Below are positions 1-11,918 of a DNA stretch of 64,000 nucleotides, one piece after another. A program made the translations under genes and the position numbers. Within the stretch, counting starts at the first letter, position 1. Each line of letters opens with the position of its first letter. Under the pieces are notes generated by a model. That model made no database searches, was not told the origin of the DNA, and was given only the letters and a program-made list of their open reading frames with translations. This DNA comes from Polytrichum commune (taxonomy: Eukaryota > Streptophyta > Polytrichopsida > Polytrichales > Polytrichaceae): NCBI GenBank assembly GCA_950295325.1, contig OX485807.1:34812440-34876439 (forward strand). The letters run 5' to 3'.

Positions 1-339
1 AGAACAAGATAGTTAGCATATCCAAATCAAGTCGGGAGCTCCTCGCCATGTTTGGAACTCATATGCATACTTCCTCGTCAAGTTACAACAAAGAGACCAG
101 GACAAGACTTTAGTGAAGTTAAGTACTAGGCTTTCATGGAAGTTATTAGTGGAGTGGCATCACGGAAGTTAGTAAGTATCGTGTATAATGGCAATTCTGG
201 AGAGAGCATCTTGAAGGCCCTCTTCCAAACAGTATTATCAAGCTCATTACTTAAGGTGCATGGCTCTTTAATGGTTTCTTTCTCCGGCTACAAGATGAAA
301 CGCACCTTTAGCACAAGTTCGGCTACCAAATCCAAATCG
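1..339. other. Unassigned sequence at window start
   Basis: A 70-codon plus-strand frame (136-348) is present but has no recognisable features. Nothing else seen. Confidence 0.4.
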
Positions 340-545
340 AGGCCATAGCCATTTGCTCACCTCATATGAATTTCATAATCATGCTCAAAGTGGAGATTCT
401 CAGGCTCAATTAATGATCACATACCCCCCTCATTATGGTGACTATTGAGCCTAGAACGGTCATCATATTTGAGCATATAGTCTGATCTTTTTTGAACACA
501 TATCATATTGGTATCCGTTCTTGGAGCCATATCTAACCACTTATC
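340..545 (+). repeat. Dispersed repeat R1, copy 1
   Basis: Shares an ordered set of motifs with four other copies (11,320, 12,655, 39,550, 41,215): AAAGTGGAGATTCTC, TGACTATTGAGCCTAGAA, TTGAACACATATC, GTATCCGTTCTT, CCATATCTAACCAC. All copies face the same way. No coding potential or clear termini seen; probably a non-autonomous element or a retrotransposon fragment. Confidence 0.65.
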
Positions 546-1499
546 ACTCAAATATAAAGTGTTTGATTATGAGAAGCAATTGAATTATGCATGCCTACCT
601 TGCATTCATGCTTGATTTCTAGTTGCTAGCTTAAGACAAGTGAGCTAATTCGATCACTTATCTTAATTTGAGTGATGTATGATTATGTACAGTGTTGAGA
701 ACATACATCCCAAGGAAACATGTGTTGAAAAGAATTTGGATCACGTGCTCTAAATGGTTAACTATTCTAGATTTATTACTCAACATAATTGAAGTGATCC
801 ATATGATCATATAAAGAAATATAATCTTTGCATTGAATATAAGTAAGATATTAAGTCGAGCTCCAAAGTCACGAGGAAAATCGTTACAACCTCAATTTGG
901 ATTTGCTAGTCAATTTGTGATAATCGCAAGTTTAATAGGGTTGTCCGTAAAGTAAAGCAAATGAAACCATGGGTTTAGTCCCAAAATTGAGTCTATGAGA
1001 ATTAACACAAAGTCACTCAAGTTTCCTTAATGCTTAATTACCATATGCAAAGAGTGGCTTCATGCTATTAAAGCCTAGGTTTCTGGCTTGTGCTACTAGG
1101 ATTGTATGGGTCAAGCTAACCTTGCATAAACTGCACTTGGGTTTAGGACAATGGGTCCCATGCACATGCCTTATTTTAGATATACAATTATCTTAAAGTT
1201 TTTAAGGTAGAAAGAGGAGGTCCCAAAGTTTCACCCACCTTTCCAAATAGGCTTCGTTACATGATAGGCTAGCGAGCTCCTACTAGAATTTTTTCTATGA
1301 ATGACATACACATAGGAAGGATAAACACATTGTGCATGGATCTGGCACAACTTCAATGGAACTTAAGAGGAGATGTCCTTAGTTACACGTCTACCATGGG
1401 AAGGAGCATGTTGCAAGAACATAATCCTCTCCACCTAAGTCCACCGTCACTAAATGGCATGGAAACATCCCACATGTGCTTAAACTGAAGTGGGGAATG

Positions 1500-1559
1500 T
1501 GTGGGATAGAATGCGTAGCAAAAAGGAAGGTGCATTCATCTGCTCGATTTGGCATAAAG
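1500..1559 (+). pseudogene. LINE zf-RVT relic, 5' part
   Basis: Reads on the plus strand roughly as RSKKEGAFICSIWHKV, resembling the stretch before the zinc-binding domain at the end of plant LINE ORF2. It resumes at 2,253 after the pogo-like insertion. Confidence 0.4.
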
Positions 1560-1561
1560 TA

Positions 1562-2250
1562 CAGTAACCTCCCGCTTAAGTACGCAACTTGAACATGCGC
1601 AGTTTGTGCGTACTTAGCTGGTAGGTGCGTACTTTAGGGTTTCCCAAATTGCTTGTGTTTCGTTATAGTTGGTAGGTGCGTACTTTAGGATTTAGGGTTT
1701 CCCAAATCGCTATCGCTTGTGTTTCGCTATAGCCGGTAGGTGTGTACTTTAAGGTTTAAGGTTTCCCAAATCGCTTGTGTTTCGCTACAATAACGAAGAA
1801 ACTAAACAAGAAGCGTCTCAATGAGCATCAACGTTGCGAAATCATCTTGAAGCTTAGCAGAACAAATACTCCGAGTAAAAGGGCTCCAACCCGAGAGTAC
1901 ATCGTTAGTGAAGTCAATGTTAACACTCAGGAACTGAATGTCAGTTTAGAAAACGAAGTTATATTCTAGGGTTTTGACTCTCTTTATAAGCAGGTTCTTG
2001 ACATCGAGGATTAGCTGCTCTGCTTTGAAGTTCAAGCAGAAGCAGAGGAAATTTTTGATGGCCTTAAGAAATCGTTTGAATCATTACATAGCAAGATCCG
2101 AGTGGTCGGCCTCAAAGCCAAACGCAAAAAACTTCAAAACTTACGCCAAATGATGATTCATGACATGTTCAATTAAGAAATCTTGAACCCTAAATTTTTT
2201 GCCAAAAAATGCGTACTTAAACGGGTGCGTACTTAAGCGGGAGAGCACTG
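1562..2250. mobile_element. pogo-like (Tc1/mariner) non-autonomous element
   Basis: Terminal inverted repeats: left CAGTAACCTCCCGCTTAAGT, right end reading the complement of CAGTGCTCTCCCGCTTAAGT. Both are flanked by TA (1,560-1,561 and 2,251-2,252), the target duplication of this superfamily. The interior has three copies of a unit of about 60 bp (1,617-1,788, marked GGTAGGTGCGTACTTTAGG and GCTTGTGTTTCGC). It also holds a coding relic on the plus strand at about 1,790-2,176. The relic starts with a helix-turn-helix-like stretch (KKRLNEHQRCEIILKLSR), passes through stops, and ends with a Lys-rich helix and a stop near 2,174. It looks internally deleted, with the catalytic core gone. Confidence 0.75.
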
Positions 2251-2252
2251 TA

Positions 2253-2710
2253 GTGAAAGTCAATGCTTGGAGAGCAAAGCTTATCACGGAAATTAACGAT
2301 AAGTGTTGTATGTGTAGTGCGGATATTCCAGACACCATTGCCCACAAAGCCTAGGACTTCTCCAATGGGATTATCAATATTATGCGTGCAAAATCGGGGC
2401 AAAGTGGCCAATGGAAAGCACTTGATCGGCAACATGGGATTTTTGGCAAGAAAATTCCCTCAACCCTTAGCAAAGTGTCGAGAATTTGGCTATTGTTGGG
2501 AGTAGCCACACTTTGGACCATTGGGTTGAACGAAATAACCTTACCTTTAACAATAGGTGGGAGGCAAACAAATTCAATGACGTCGGATATAGGAATTTCA
2601 AGTTGGGTTCAAGAATTCCAAATAATTTCGAACATTGCATCTTTTTATTAAAAAATGTAACAAATGACTTGAAGATGTCACCTATATGTTTGGAGGCCAA
2701 AGTTTACATC
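2253..2710 (+). pseudogene. LINE ORF2 C-terminal (zf-RVT) relic, 3' part
   Basis: Plus-strand translation, with stops and a frameshift, gives VNAWRAKLI, then KCCMCSADIPDTIAHKA, then FGKKIP and SRIWLLL. In another frame it gives SHTLDHWVERNNLTFNN. This order (Cys-rich motif, FG-K-P, TLW-I-W-ERN-L-FNN) is typical of the zf-RVT region at the end of plant LINE reverse-transcriptase ORFs. It continues the relic at 1,500-1,559 once the pogo-like element and one TA are removed. Confidence 0.6.
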
Positions 2711-3231
2711 TACATATGCCAATAACTTACCAAGTTTAAGAATTTGATCATAGAGTATCCATACCAAGGTATTATATTGTGAAATAGCGTCCCAAGGCCC
2801 CACACTAACTTATCTACAAGATTGTTTGCAAGATAGAGAAACATACAATGATCTGTATAAATGTATTGGGGTCGAACGGGCATTCCAATCACGCTAATCG
2901 AAAGGTCAGCGTTTTTTCTCTTTCTCTTCTCTTCTCTGTATAAATGTATCATATTAAATTCCATAAACAATGTAACCATGTCCTAGTATTTATTTGGTAT
3001 TTAATGTCTCTTACTGTTTATAGTAACACAATGCTATAACGTTTTGTAGTTTAAGATGTAGTTTTTACCAAGTTCGGTCATTTATGCTTTGTAATGTTGG
3101 TTTGGTTTTCTAACACCAACCAAGGGGGTAATAGTTGAAACTTGACCCTATAAAATTGGTTGCTATTCCATCTAAATTTAGGACAAATCACTAAATCTAA
3201 ATCTATTTCACTAGAAAAGTTCGGATTCTTT

Positions 3232-4001
3232 CCCGGGGGGAGGGGGCACTCATAGTAAATTTTTGAAGACACCTGCAACAACCACTTATTTTCAAAGGGG
3301 GTATTATCTTTAAGAATTAGAGTATCAAGAGTCCTTAAAGTAGGAAAAAAATCTATTAAGCTTAAAATTTTAATACCCTATTGGTAATTAGAAATCTAGG
3401 ATGTATTCAATATTAAATACCCTATTTTTCTTACATATTATTTATAGCCTTTAACTTTTAGATTAGAGGGGGGGGGGTGCATTGTAAATTAACATTTTAC
3501 CAATGGGATTGCATTGTTGTGGTATGGCAAGAAGAGAACACAATAGAAATTAATTACACCAACAAGGTTGTAATGGAGAATGTAAGTAGAGTGCAACCTT
3601 GAGATTTAGTGTGTTAAGAAACACAACTATCCAACATTTGCAGGATAGCAAGAGTTTGTACAACATTTTGCAAAATAATTTCAGACATCAAATATTGTCT
3701 CAAATTTACCCCATCGTGTCAACTTTTAAACATAATGGAGTTCAAGGTATCCTTAATGAAGAGAAACTTGCATGAAATAAAATTGAGTCCTCCATCTTCT
3801 TTGATGAAGCAAAATGTGGTCCCTTACAAAGGTTATATTGCATGGTATTTTTTTATAATTGGTTTCCAACACTAATTCGCCCCCTATATTTTATATAGAA
3901 TTCTTCAAAATTTTACCTCGAGTGAATATTAAATACCCTATATTTTATCACATGTCATTTCTAAAATATTGCTAGTGCCCCCCCCCCTTCCCTCCCCGGG
4001 G
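3232..4001. mobile_element. G-tract-terminated MITE (copy 1)
   Basis: Left end CCCGGGGGGAGGGGGCAC; right end complementary (GTGCCCCCCCCCCCTTCC then CTCCCCGGGG). The left arm then reads CAACAACCACTTATTTTC followed by GGGGGTATTA, a pattern shared with the element at 61,563. Flanks are GATTCTTT and AACTCTTT, an imperfect 8-bp duplication. A second G run at about 3,468-3,476 suggests an internal rearrangement. Confidence 0.55.
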
Positions 4002-4429
4002 AACTCTTTGATCCCAAAGTAAGAGTTAAATTTGTATAAAAACAACAAATCTCGTGCTCTTGACTAAGAGTCAACGTTTTTCACCCTCCCTCCCCCGGGT
4101 TTGCCCTTGCCCTTGTTAAGAGTTGTGAACATTCACCCCTTCATTGTTTGGATAACTTGATGAACCTCTGGCATTTTAAGAAATGAAACAAAAGTACTAC
4201 ACAAATCCAAATAGAAGTGATACTAAACATCAAAATCGGTGTAGGTGGGTGAATGTTCACAACACCTACCATGAGGAAGGCGACATGGAGGAGGGGAGAG
4301 TGAAAATATTGATTATTCCCAAATGTTACCACTTTAAGATGAATCACCCTATGAATCGGTGTGTTCAAGAATCTCGAATTACTTCACCTAGTGCACTGAA
4401 ATCGGGATTAATTAGCAACCAGAGCCCTA

Positions 4430-4862
4430 CATTGGGTGCCCATACCCATGCCCATGCCCATACCCACCCATGCCCATGGGTTTTGGGTGGGCATGGGTGC
4501 AATATTATTGTTCATGGGTGGGCATGGGTGGGCATGGCTGCGATATTATTGTTCATGGGTGGGCATGGGTGGGCATGACTGCGATATTATTGTTCATGGG
4601 TGGGCATGGGTTTGATATTATAATGGGTGGGCATGGGTGGGGCATAATTACACAATCATACAAGACACATTACACAATTACACAATACACATTACACAAT
4701 TTTTGAATACATGGGCGCAATTTGAATAGCATGGGTGGGCATGGGTGGGCACATGTCATGCTATGTGTGGGCATGGGTGGGCATGGGTGCGCACATGTCA
4801 TGCTATGGGTGGGCATGGGTGGGCATAGGTCACTGCTGATGGGCATGGTCTGGGTATGGGTG
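4430..4862. repeat. Minisatellite based on GGGTGGGCAT with an internal inversion
   Basis: A 10-bp motif (ATGGGTGGGC) is repeated many times. It is grouped into higher-order units of about 50 bp carrying GCGATATTATTGTTC (three copies, 4,500-4,600) and another carrying GCACATGTCATGCTATG (two copies, 4,750-4,815). From 4,437 to about 4,480 the motif is on the opposite strand (CCCATGCCCATACCC), so the array starts with a head-to-head junction near 4,480 that can fold back. Open frames across it are only a product of the repeat. Confidence 0.9.
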
Positions 4863-4967
4863 CAATTAAAAAGGAAAATGTTGGGCTCTGTTAGCAACGA
4901 ACCTATAATAATCCAGTTTTTACTATTACCCCCTCGGTAGGTGTTAGGAAACCACACCGCGGTGTAA

Positions 4968-5300
4968 GAGGTACACTAAACATGATATTTAGTGTTTGAT
5001 ACACTAAACACGAATGCATACACTAAATGTCAATAAACCCTATGAAAGTAAGTAACATCAAATGTAAACTCAAAGACTAAATATCAACTATGGTAATATG
5101 TGGGAAGTTACATGTTTGAATCTAGTGTCAGTAAGGATATGGAAAAACAAAAGAACAATAATGAAAGGAACATTCCAACATATCTTCTAGCATGTCTCCT
5201 AACATTGATTGTCAAGGAATTGAAAATTAGTGATCAGCATGGTAGGGTGGTAACAACATTAAATATAATCAAACACTGAATATCATACTTACTGTAGTGC
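4968..5300. mobile_element. MITE with terminal GAGGTACACTAAA / ATTTAGTGTTTGAT (copy 1)
   Basis: Left arm GAGGTACACTAAACATGATA then TTTAGTGTTTGAT; right arm ATCAAACACTGAATATCATA then CTTACTGTAGTGC, an inverted repeat of about 35 bp. The interior matches 32,271-32,608 over its whole length (CACTAAATGTCAATAA, AACTATGGTAATATGTGG, TAGGGTGGTAACAACATTAA), so these are two copies of one element. Confidence 0.75.
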
Positions 5301-5827
5301 AAGGGCAGTTGGCCATTCTATTGTTGGGAGATGGAAACGTCTTAATTTACCATCCCCTCACACTTACACACAACTTCCATCCCGAAATCGCAGATTCTAG
5401 CACCCCTTGAATCGTTCCATTAAAACACACATCGGAGCTAATTACAAGATTCAGAATCCACGTCCCAATTAGGACACCAAGTAACCGAAAAAAGGCGGAA
5501 TTCAACTTCCAACGGTTACCTCTTTACCACTTACTGCAGTAGTAGAGTACATGTTGTGTACTTGGAGTTCATTTTTCTATAAATATGAAGGGAACGGAAT
5601 CCGGCAGTTGTTGTGGAGGGCGGAAGTGGGGGAGCTCACTTTCACTTTCGAAAAGCACAACCGAGATGATAAATTACTGTTCCCAAGGGTCACAGTAGGG
5701 CAAGGATCTGGATATAAGGGAAAGGATATCCATTGTCCAAAAACAAACTCGGGTTTGTGATTAAAAAAATACTTGTATGCGAAGGGTTGTTTAATTCATT
5801 TGTCGCCGACACGCCCCCTCGGGATCG
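5301..5827. other. Unassigned spacer between two MITEs
   Basis: No gene or repeat recognised. The last stretch (5,790-5,827) is GC-richer and runs directly into the F1 MITE. Confidence 0.4.
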
Positions 5828-6328
5828 GGGCCACTTCACACACGAGGCAAGAGCCGTGACCGTGAAATTGTGAGGGCCCAAAAGAAAGTGTCCAAAGGCC
5901 GTCCCAAGACACTTCCAAACTCATGTAGGTGTGGTCACGGACCCTCAGGTGTCGTGTGAAGTCGTATGTGACCGGGTCCTCAACCAATTGTTGTTTCAAT
6001 GAATTTCTATTCATGTGGGTCCTCATGCATGATAGTGTAGAATAAATCAACGGTTGTGAGCGTTCGGAGTGCCACGGTCTCCTGGTTTTGCGTTAGGCCT
6101 ACCTCCAAGTGGTGGTTTTTGAAAATAGTCCAAGTGACCATGAAATATGATCCATTCGATGCCGTGTAGGAATCCATGTAGACCTTTACATCCATCTTGC
6201 ATTCACATGCTCCGTTGGTCTCTCAAGCGTAGTGTGAAGCAAACTTGGACCGGCTCCACCTTTTCCACCAATGAGAGTGCTTGAAGTGTAATGGTCACGG
6301 GCTCTCAGTCTCGTGTGTGAAGTGGCCC
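5828..6328. mobile_element. Harbinger-like MITE family F1, full-length copy
   Basis: Ends GGGGCCACTTCACACACGAG and CTCGTGTGTGAAGTGGCCC form terminal inverted repeats of about 20 bp. They are followed inside by a shared GTGACC/GGTCAC inverted motif. Length is 501 bp, equal to the copy at 56,961 in the same orientation and to the copy at 9,963 in the opposite one. TTA follows the right end (6,329-6,331); the left flank is CGG, so that duplication has been lost or altered. Confidence 0.8.
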
Positions 6329-6331
6329 TTA

Positions 6332-7604
6332 GTTCAATGCCACGAGTCACCCCACACACAATAATAATCATTTTTTTCAGCCTCCCCCTCCCCCTTTGCA
6401 AGTGTTATGAAGATCCATCCAAGCAAGGCTAAACAAAGTTATTAACATTATTTTCATGAGGTTTGGCCTCTTCTAGTGTGCAATAAAATTCAAGATTGAA
6501 TTCAATGTTTAACGAATGAGATTAAGGATATTACACCGCAATCTATGATGAATGTTCAAAGACCATATATGCATAAATTATTTTCCCATAAAATAACTCA
6601 ATCTTCTTCTTTTTGGGTCTCTAGACTTAACCATGACTGTCCTAACCTCATGGAATGCCCTTTAAAAATCACTAGTGGATTTGATCCAAGTGTTAAGACA
6701 TCTAGATTGAGGGCCAACTTTAAAACATTGAACAAAGATGGGAAGAAAGACTTGTATCCTTCTAACCCAATGAATGTTAAATTGATCGTCATTTATGAAA
6801 ACCACAATAGGGTCACAAAAGGCATCCACGTAAAAACCAATCCAAGTGCTCTATATATCTATCTATCTATGGTGGCATTTATTCATGATAGTTCCGGTGA
6901 TCAATTGCCACTACTTGGGATTTGTTGTCCAAAACCCCAAAGTTGGTAATGGTGTTCTCCCAAAAAACAAATTGCCCAAGCTCCATATCCCACATATCAT
7001 GCACAGTGCGGAAGCCATTCCTATAGAGAGTCTAAACTTAGCTTTAGCGTAAGAGAAACCTTGTCCGATGGAGTTGCATGTCTCTATTCCACCAAACTAA
7101 CATTAGAGTGTAGGACTTCCAAGAAGCTTCGAGGGAGGACTTGGACAAGAGTTTGCAACATGTGGCGTCATGGTTTGGAAATATGGATCTCATCAAACGA
7201 ATCAAAAGTATGGAGTGAAGAATATTACATTCTGCGCTAGATTCCCATATTATAAATTCCAAATTTTGTTTGTCAATGTACTAAGAGGGTGTGTTTCATG
7301 TGTTCACGCTACCCAAGTGTATAGTTGCGGTTACATTCCACGAAACATTCTTTCTCAACATGTCCAAAAATCTTGTATCTCAAATTCCCAATCGCAAATC
7401 TAGTTGCTACAAGCAAGGCTACATTCCCAAAGGCTAGAGTTATGTGGTGCCTGTGTAAATTCATCCATTGGGAAAGGTGAAAAACACACTGAGCTTCTCT
7501 CTCTATACATAGAGATATGTTTAATGTTTTGACTTCTTAAATGGGATCAGAGATCTCAAATAAATTCAATTGGGCCTATTTGGAGTTAAACCAATTTCAA
7601 CCTA
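6332..7604. other. Unassigned spacer with a 134-codon open frame
   Basis: The frame 6,545-6,949 (+) is open for 134 codons but the composition is unremarkable and no domain is seen. It may be a LINE fragment too decayed to place. A short (ATCT)n stretch lies at about 6,855. Confidence 0.3.
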
Positions 7605-7607
7605 TAA

Positions 7608-8161
7608 GAGCATGTCCAATAGTTGCGGTAACATGTTGGGGATATTAACAATAAACAAATAAAATCTCACAATGTCATGGCTAGTGTAGGAGGTAATATC
7701 ACCACAAGAAAACATGGTTCTAGTTCCATTGACATGGGGTGGTCATTGCGGCATGACCCCATTTACATGTGTCGAGTCCAACCTATAATTATCATAGATT
7801 GGTCTTGACACATGAAACCACTAGTTGTGCCATTGGCATTTATCATGGCAGGTGGGATTGTACCCTTTTAGTATGTGACATCATGACCAACACTTAATTA
7901 GACTATTTTCTCACCTCCAAACATCTAGCATGTTAACATATATGCTTCTCTCACCTAATATTGGCATGAAGAGACGGTGTTGTTAGTGGAGTATTCCCAC
8001 TACTTGATGCAAAAGTGGCTGGCAAGGTCCTCCAAAATGCATGTTTGGCAAGTTCTTATCTTGTTGCCGGGGTTTTTTGGGTTCATGTCTTTGTCAGGCC
8101 CACCTTTTATAAATGTGGAGAGATATTGTCCAACATGTTGTCCAAGTTGTTGGGCATGCTC
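7608..8161. mobile_element. MITE with GAGCATG termini and TAA duplication
   Basis: Left GAGCATGTCCAATAGTTG; right end the complement of GAGCATGCCCAACAACTT. TAA lies on both sides (7,605-7,607 and 8,162-8,164). Length is 554 bp. The 3-bp TAA duplication suggests a Tourist/Harbinger-type element distinct from F1-F4. Confidence 0.65.
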
Positions 8162-8164
8162 TAA

Positions 8165-9962
8165 GGGGCTTGCTTAAATGAAGCCCCTAAATCTATGATG
8201 GATGTCTTTACATCGATACCATGGAGCTCCAACATGTCACTAAATATCATGGCATACATTTATGTAATACTTGTGTTTAAATACATATATTCACTTGTAC
8301 TAAATGCACTTGAAGTACATCCAAACACACTTTTGGGTACACAAATCAAACAATTACTAAACTATATTGAATTGTGATGTTAATAATACACTAAATATAT
8401 GTGATCGATTAAAGAGAAAGAGAAATCTCACTTTGACCTTTTATAGCTTTTGCCTCTCACCTCACATCTTTGATTCTGAACTTTGAAACAACAAACTTCA
8501 AAATTTATAATTGCTAAATGGAGGAGACAATCCCCAATCTGATCCAACATCCAATATTGTTTATGGAAAAATGTTGGCAATAGGGAAACACACCTTATTG
8601 AAACTCTACAATTGGTCAAATTTTGACAATTTTGGTTTGGTATTATTTTATTTTGCTTTCTGACTCAATAGGTATTTCCCAACCCTAGCTAGTGGGGTGG
8701 CTACAATTTAACAGTTGGCAATCGCCATGTGATGCCCTATACCGTATCCCCTCTGCTTGCCCGCCCTACTGCAAAACTCTCCAATAACCATCTCAACTTA
8801 ATTTCTAACATGAAAACATACGAGTTATTCCATTTTATACGGTATCTATCAGTGTTGGACTGGTATCTTCTTCTTTGGATACTATTTGGGTATGGATATT
8901 CAAAGATTTTTTGGATTTTTGATACCATTCATGGTTATATACCATGCAAGAATTTGCATGCTTTGATGAAATTGTCCTAATATCAATATGGTTTTAAATG
9001 GTTAATAACTCATTGTTGATCAACACCTTCATCATTAGTGTCACCTCATGACACTTGGTGTTCAAGTGCGCTTACTAACATCTTGGCATGAGTATGTTCA
9101 ATAATGTTATGAGGTGTATGCCTATGTTACATAATGCATCACTATATTCGGTAATCAGAGACTTTTTCATGATTTTGAGACCATTTAAGAACGTAGTTTT
9201 TCAAACAAAGAACAAGAAAAACACAAAACATATTCAATCTGACTTAATAAAGTGATTTGCATGGGCAGAACTAAGCAATTTGGCACAAATACATGTCATC
9301 ATAATAAGAAATTGAACTAGATATTAAAGCATTTGCAGTTATTTTGAGACTTTCCAAAGTCTCTAATCAACAAATATAGTGATATGCTCTACAATTTGAC
9401 TAAAGTGCACACAAATGACACTTGACATTACCGGTAGTATCCTCAAGAATATCTTTCTCTTGCAAACTAGAATGTAAACACACAACACTTGCCATTAGTA
9501 TGTTCAATAATGTCTTCCCCTTGCATACTAAAACGCAAAGCTTATCAACTCAAGTATCCCAATGTGCTACGCTAAATGTCATAACGTAAAAAAAAATTCC
9601 ACTCAGAAAATTACTGATGTTGATGAATACTGTCATATTAGCAATTAGCGAACGTGATAGTTTGAGACCTCTAAACATCTAGTTTAGGCCCTTTGCAAAT
9701 AGAGTCCGTGACACTAAAATAGCGTAAACGATGCACCGATGTTGAGTATCGATACCATTCATTCACCTTTGAACTGGTTCAACATCAACATCTACATGAA
9801 ACTTAAACAATACAGCATGTCAACCTCTATGACCAGATCAGTGATGTGAACAGCCATGTCTTTCTAGAGTTTTGGCATTGTTGTGAAGATTCTTGACCAG
9901 TCGAGGTACACTTGAAGCATGTAAGAAAGCATGTATCCTTATAAGAAAGATATATAAACTTA
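8165..9962. other. AT-rich spacer without recognisable genes
   Basis: Only a small direct repeat of about 70 bp (9,413-9,475 and 9,480-9,540, sharing TCTTGCAAACTAGAATG/CCTTGCATACTAAAACG) was noticed. Confidence 0.4.
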
Positions 9963-10464
9963 GGGCCACTTCACACACGAGACTGAGAGCCCGTGACCAA
10001 GTACACTTCAAGCACTCCCCTCGGTGGAAATGGCGGAGCCGGTCCAAGTTCGCTTCACACTACGTTTGAGGGACCAACAAAGTATGTGAATGCAAGATGG
10101 ATGTAAAGTCTACACGGATTCCTACATGGCATCGAATGGATCATGTTTCATGGTCACTTGGACTATTTTCAAACCCCATCTCTTAGAGGTAAGCCTAACA
10201 CAAAATCGAGAGACCACGGCACTCTGAACACTCACAACCGTTGGTTTATTCTATTGTATCATGCGTGAGGACCCGACACGCATAGAAATTCATCGAAATA
10301 GCATGTGGTTGAGGGCCGGTCACATATGACTTTCACACTGCACTTGAGGGTCAGTGACCACACCTACATGGTGTTGGAGGTGTGTTAGGGACGGCCTTGG
10401 GACACGTTCTTTTGGGCTCTCACAGTTTCATGGTCACGGCTCTTGGCTCGTGTGTGAAGTGGGC
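9963..10464. mobile_element. Harbinger-like MITE family F1, full-length copy, inverted
   Basis: Left end GGGCCACTTCACACACGAG preceded by TTA; right end CTCGTGTGTGAAGTGGGC followed by ATTA. Reads as the reverse complement of the 5,828 and 56,961 copies (for example GACTGAGAGCCCGTGACC at the left end). Length is about 502 bp. Confidence 0.8.
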
Positions 10465-10748
10465 ATTAGTGTACAAAGTGAAGCAGCCACAGCAGGAGCA
10501 GTCGGGGACAGGGCCTGCAGGGCCAGAGAGTTGGTTCGAGTGGTTGGATGATGAGGCCGAGCCCAGTCGCTCGAGAGCCTATAATTGTTTAAAAGGGACC
10601 TTGAGTTTGACCGACAGGCCATGACAACAAATATATACACATACTACTAGCCTCGACCGGACACACCGCGTTGCCGTCCTTGCCTTTTGCACTTGGTACT
10701 TGATGATGATAGCTAGTAGCGAGCCGGGGGAAATTGACTCTCAAGTAA

Positions 10749-11207
10749 GGGGCCAGTTCACACGGGTCCCAAGTCCTCGGTCCCATGTCACTCGAGGTCC
10801 ATCCATGCGATCTTGGCCGTTGAGGGAGCATGGAGGGTGGGACTTGCCACTTTCACACGGGTCCCCAAGTTCTAAGCCCTAAGTATGACATGGATGCCCA
10901 TATGTCAACACCTTTTGGAGGTGAGGTTGGGGACTTGTGCTCATAGCTGGGTTCAGCAAAACGCCAGACCCAACTCTCAAGAAAGAAAGAAAGGAAAGGA
11001 AAAAAGGACGTCGGCTTACTGCCAAGGTGAAGATGGTTTGTTTGTCGTCCCGAGACCCAACTCTCAACACGTCCTGCACATATTCTTGCATGAAATAACG
11101 AAGATCCAATTTTAATGATAGTTAACCTTGTTCTGATTGTTTCTTGAGGCTCAAAAGTTGGAACTTTGCCCCCATATTGGGACCGGGGACCCCATGTGAA
11201 CCGGCCC
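10749..11207. mobile_element. Harbinger-like MITE family F4
   Basis: Left GGGGCCAGTTCACACGGGTC, right end the complement of GGGCCGGTTCACATGGGGTC. TAA flanks both ends (10,746-10,748 and 11,208-11,210), a perfect 3-bp target duplication. Length is 459 bp. The termini resemble F1 and F3, but the interior does not. Confidence 0.7.
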
Positions 11208-11319
11208 TAAGTCAAGTTAGGTTAAGGTAGTTACTACAACACTTTGATCATCACTATGCTTGAGAATGAAAGGCAATTTAAAGGTAAACGTGTGTTATTT
11301 GGATACTTTTCTCTTTGCA

Positions 11320-11620
11320 CCCGCTTCTTGTAGGATATGAAACACATACTTAGTGCGAGATGATCCACAAATCCACCTTGTGGTTATAGTCATTTGTGTC
11401 ATAATTTCTAGAGTTCACATGAATATCTTATTCATTATCTAAGTAGTTTTGTGCTCATTAAGTAGTCATATAGGTCTTCTCAATCATGTTGACTATTGAA
11501 CCTAGAATGGTTAACGCACGTAGTCCCAATCTATCCTGAACACGTGTCATTTTGGTGATTGTTCTTAGATTCACACCTAACCACATACATGTTATTTCTA
11601 TTGTGAAATCAAGCACATCT
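11320..11620 (+). repeat. Dispersed repeat R1, copy 2
   Basis: CTTCTTGTAGGATATGAAAC, AGTGCGAGATGATC, ATAGGTCTTCTCAATCATG then TTGACTATTGAACC, GTGATTGTTCTTAGATTCAC, as in the other R1 copies. Confidence 0.65.
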
Positions 11621-11660
11621 ACTTTAGTTGCAACATTTCATTGTTTGAAACTTGGAAGTT

Positions 11661-11918
11661 GGTAGCAAGAGAGAGGCAATTATTGCACACAAACATACCT
11701 TTCATCCATCCAACGTAAAAGTCATGAAATAATATGAATCCCATAGATTACTTTCTAAAGTCAATTCCATGCCAACATTAACTTTAAAGACCCCGAATTA
11801 GTACGGTCCAAGTTATTTGAGATGAATCGGCCACGAACTTATAGGGGCTAAGTTCTCATGTCGGATAATTGAGAGGTACACTTGTAAACAACAAAATTCC
11901 CTCTCTTTTGCGCAGCCA
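11661..11918. mobile_element. Foldback MITE with GCAAGAGAG termini (copy 1)
   Basis: The left arm (GCAAGAGAGAGGCAATTATT then ACCTTTCATCCATCCAAC) is matched by the reverse complement of the right arm (AAAGAGAGGGAATTTTGTTG then ACCTCTCAATTATCC). The same arms occur at 56,131-56,366. A half copy is recognisable near 12,500-12,612 (GACGAATGAGAGGTACAC). Confidence 0.65.

Noticed and set aside
4183..4957. Open frames of 72-131 codons through the minisatellite
   Set aside because: They read the 10-bp repeat in several frames on both strands; the repeat explains them.
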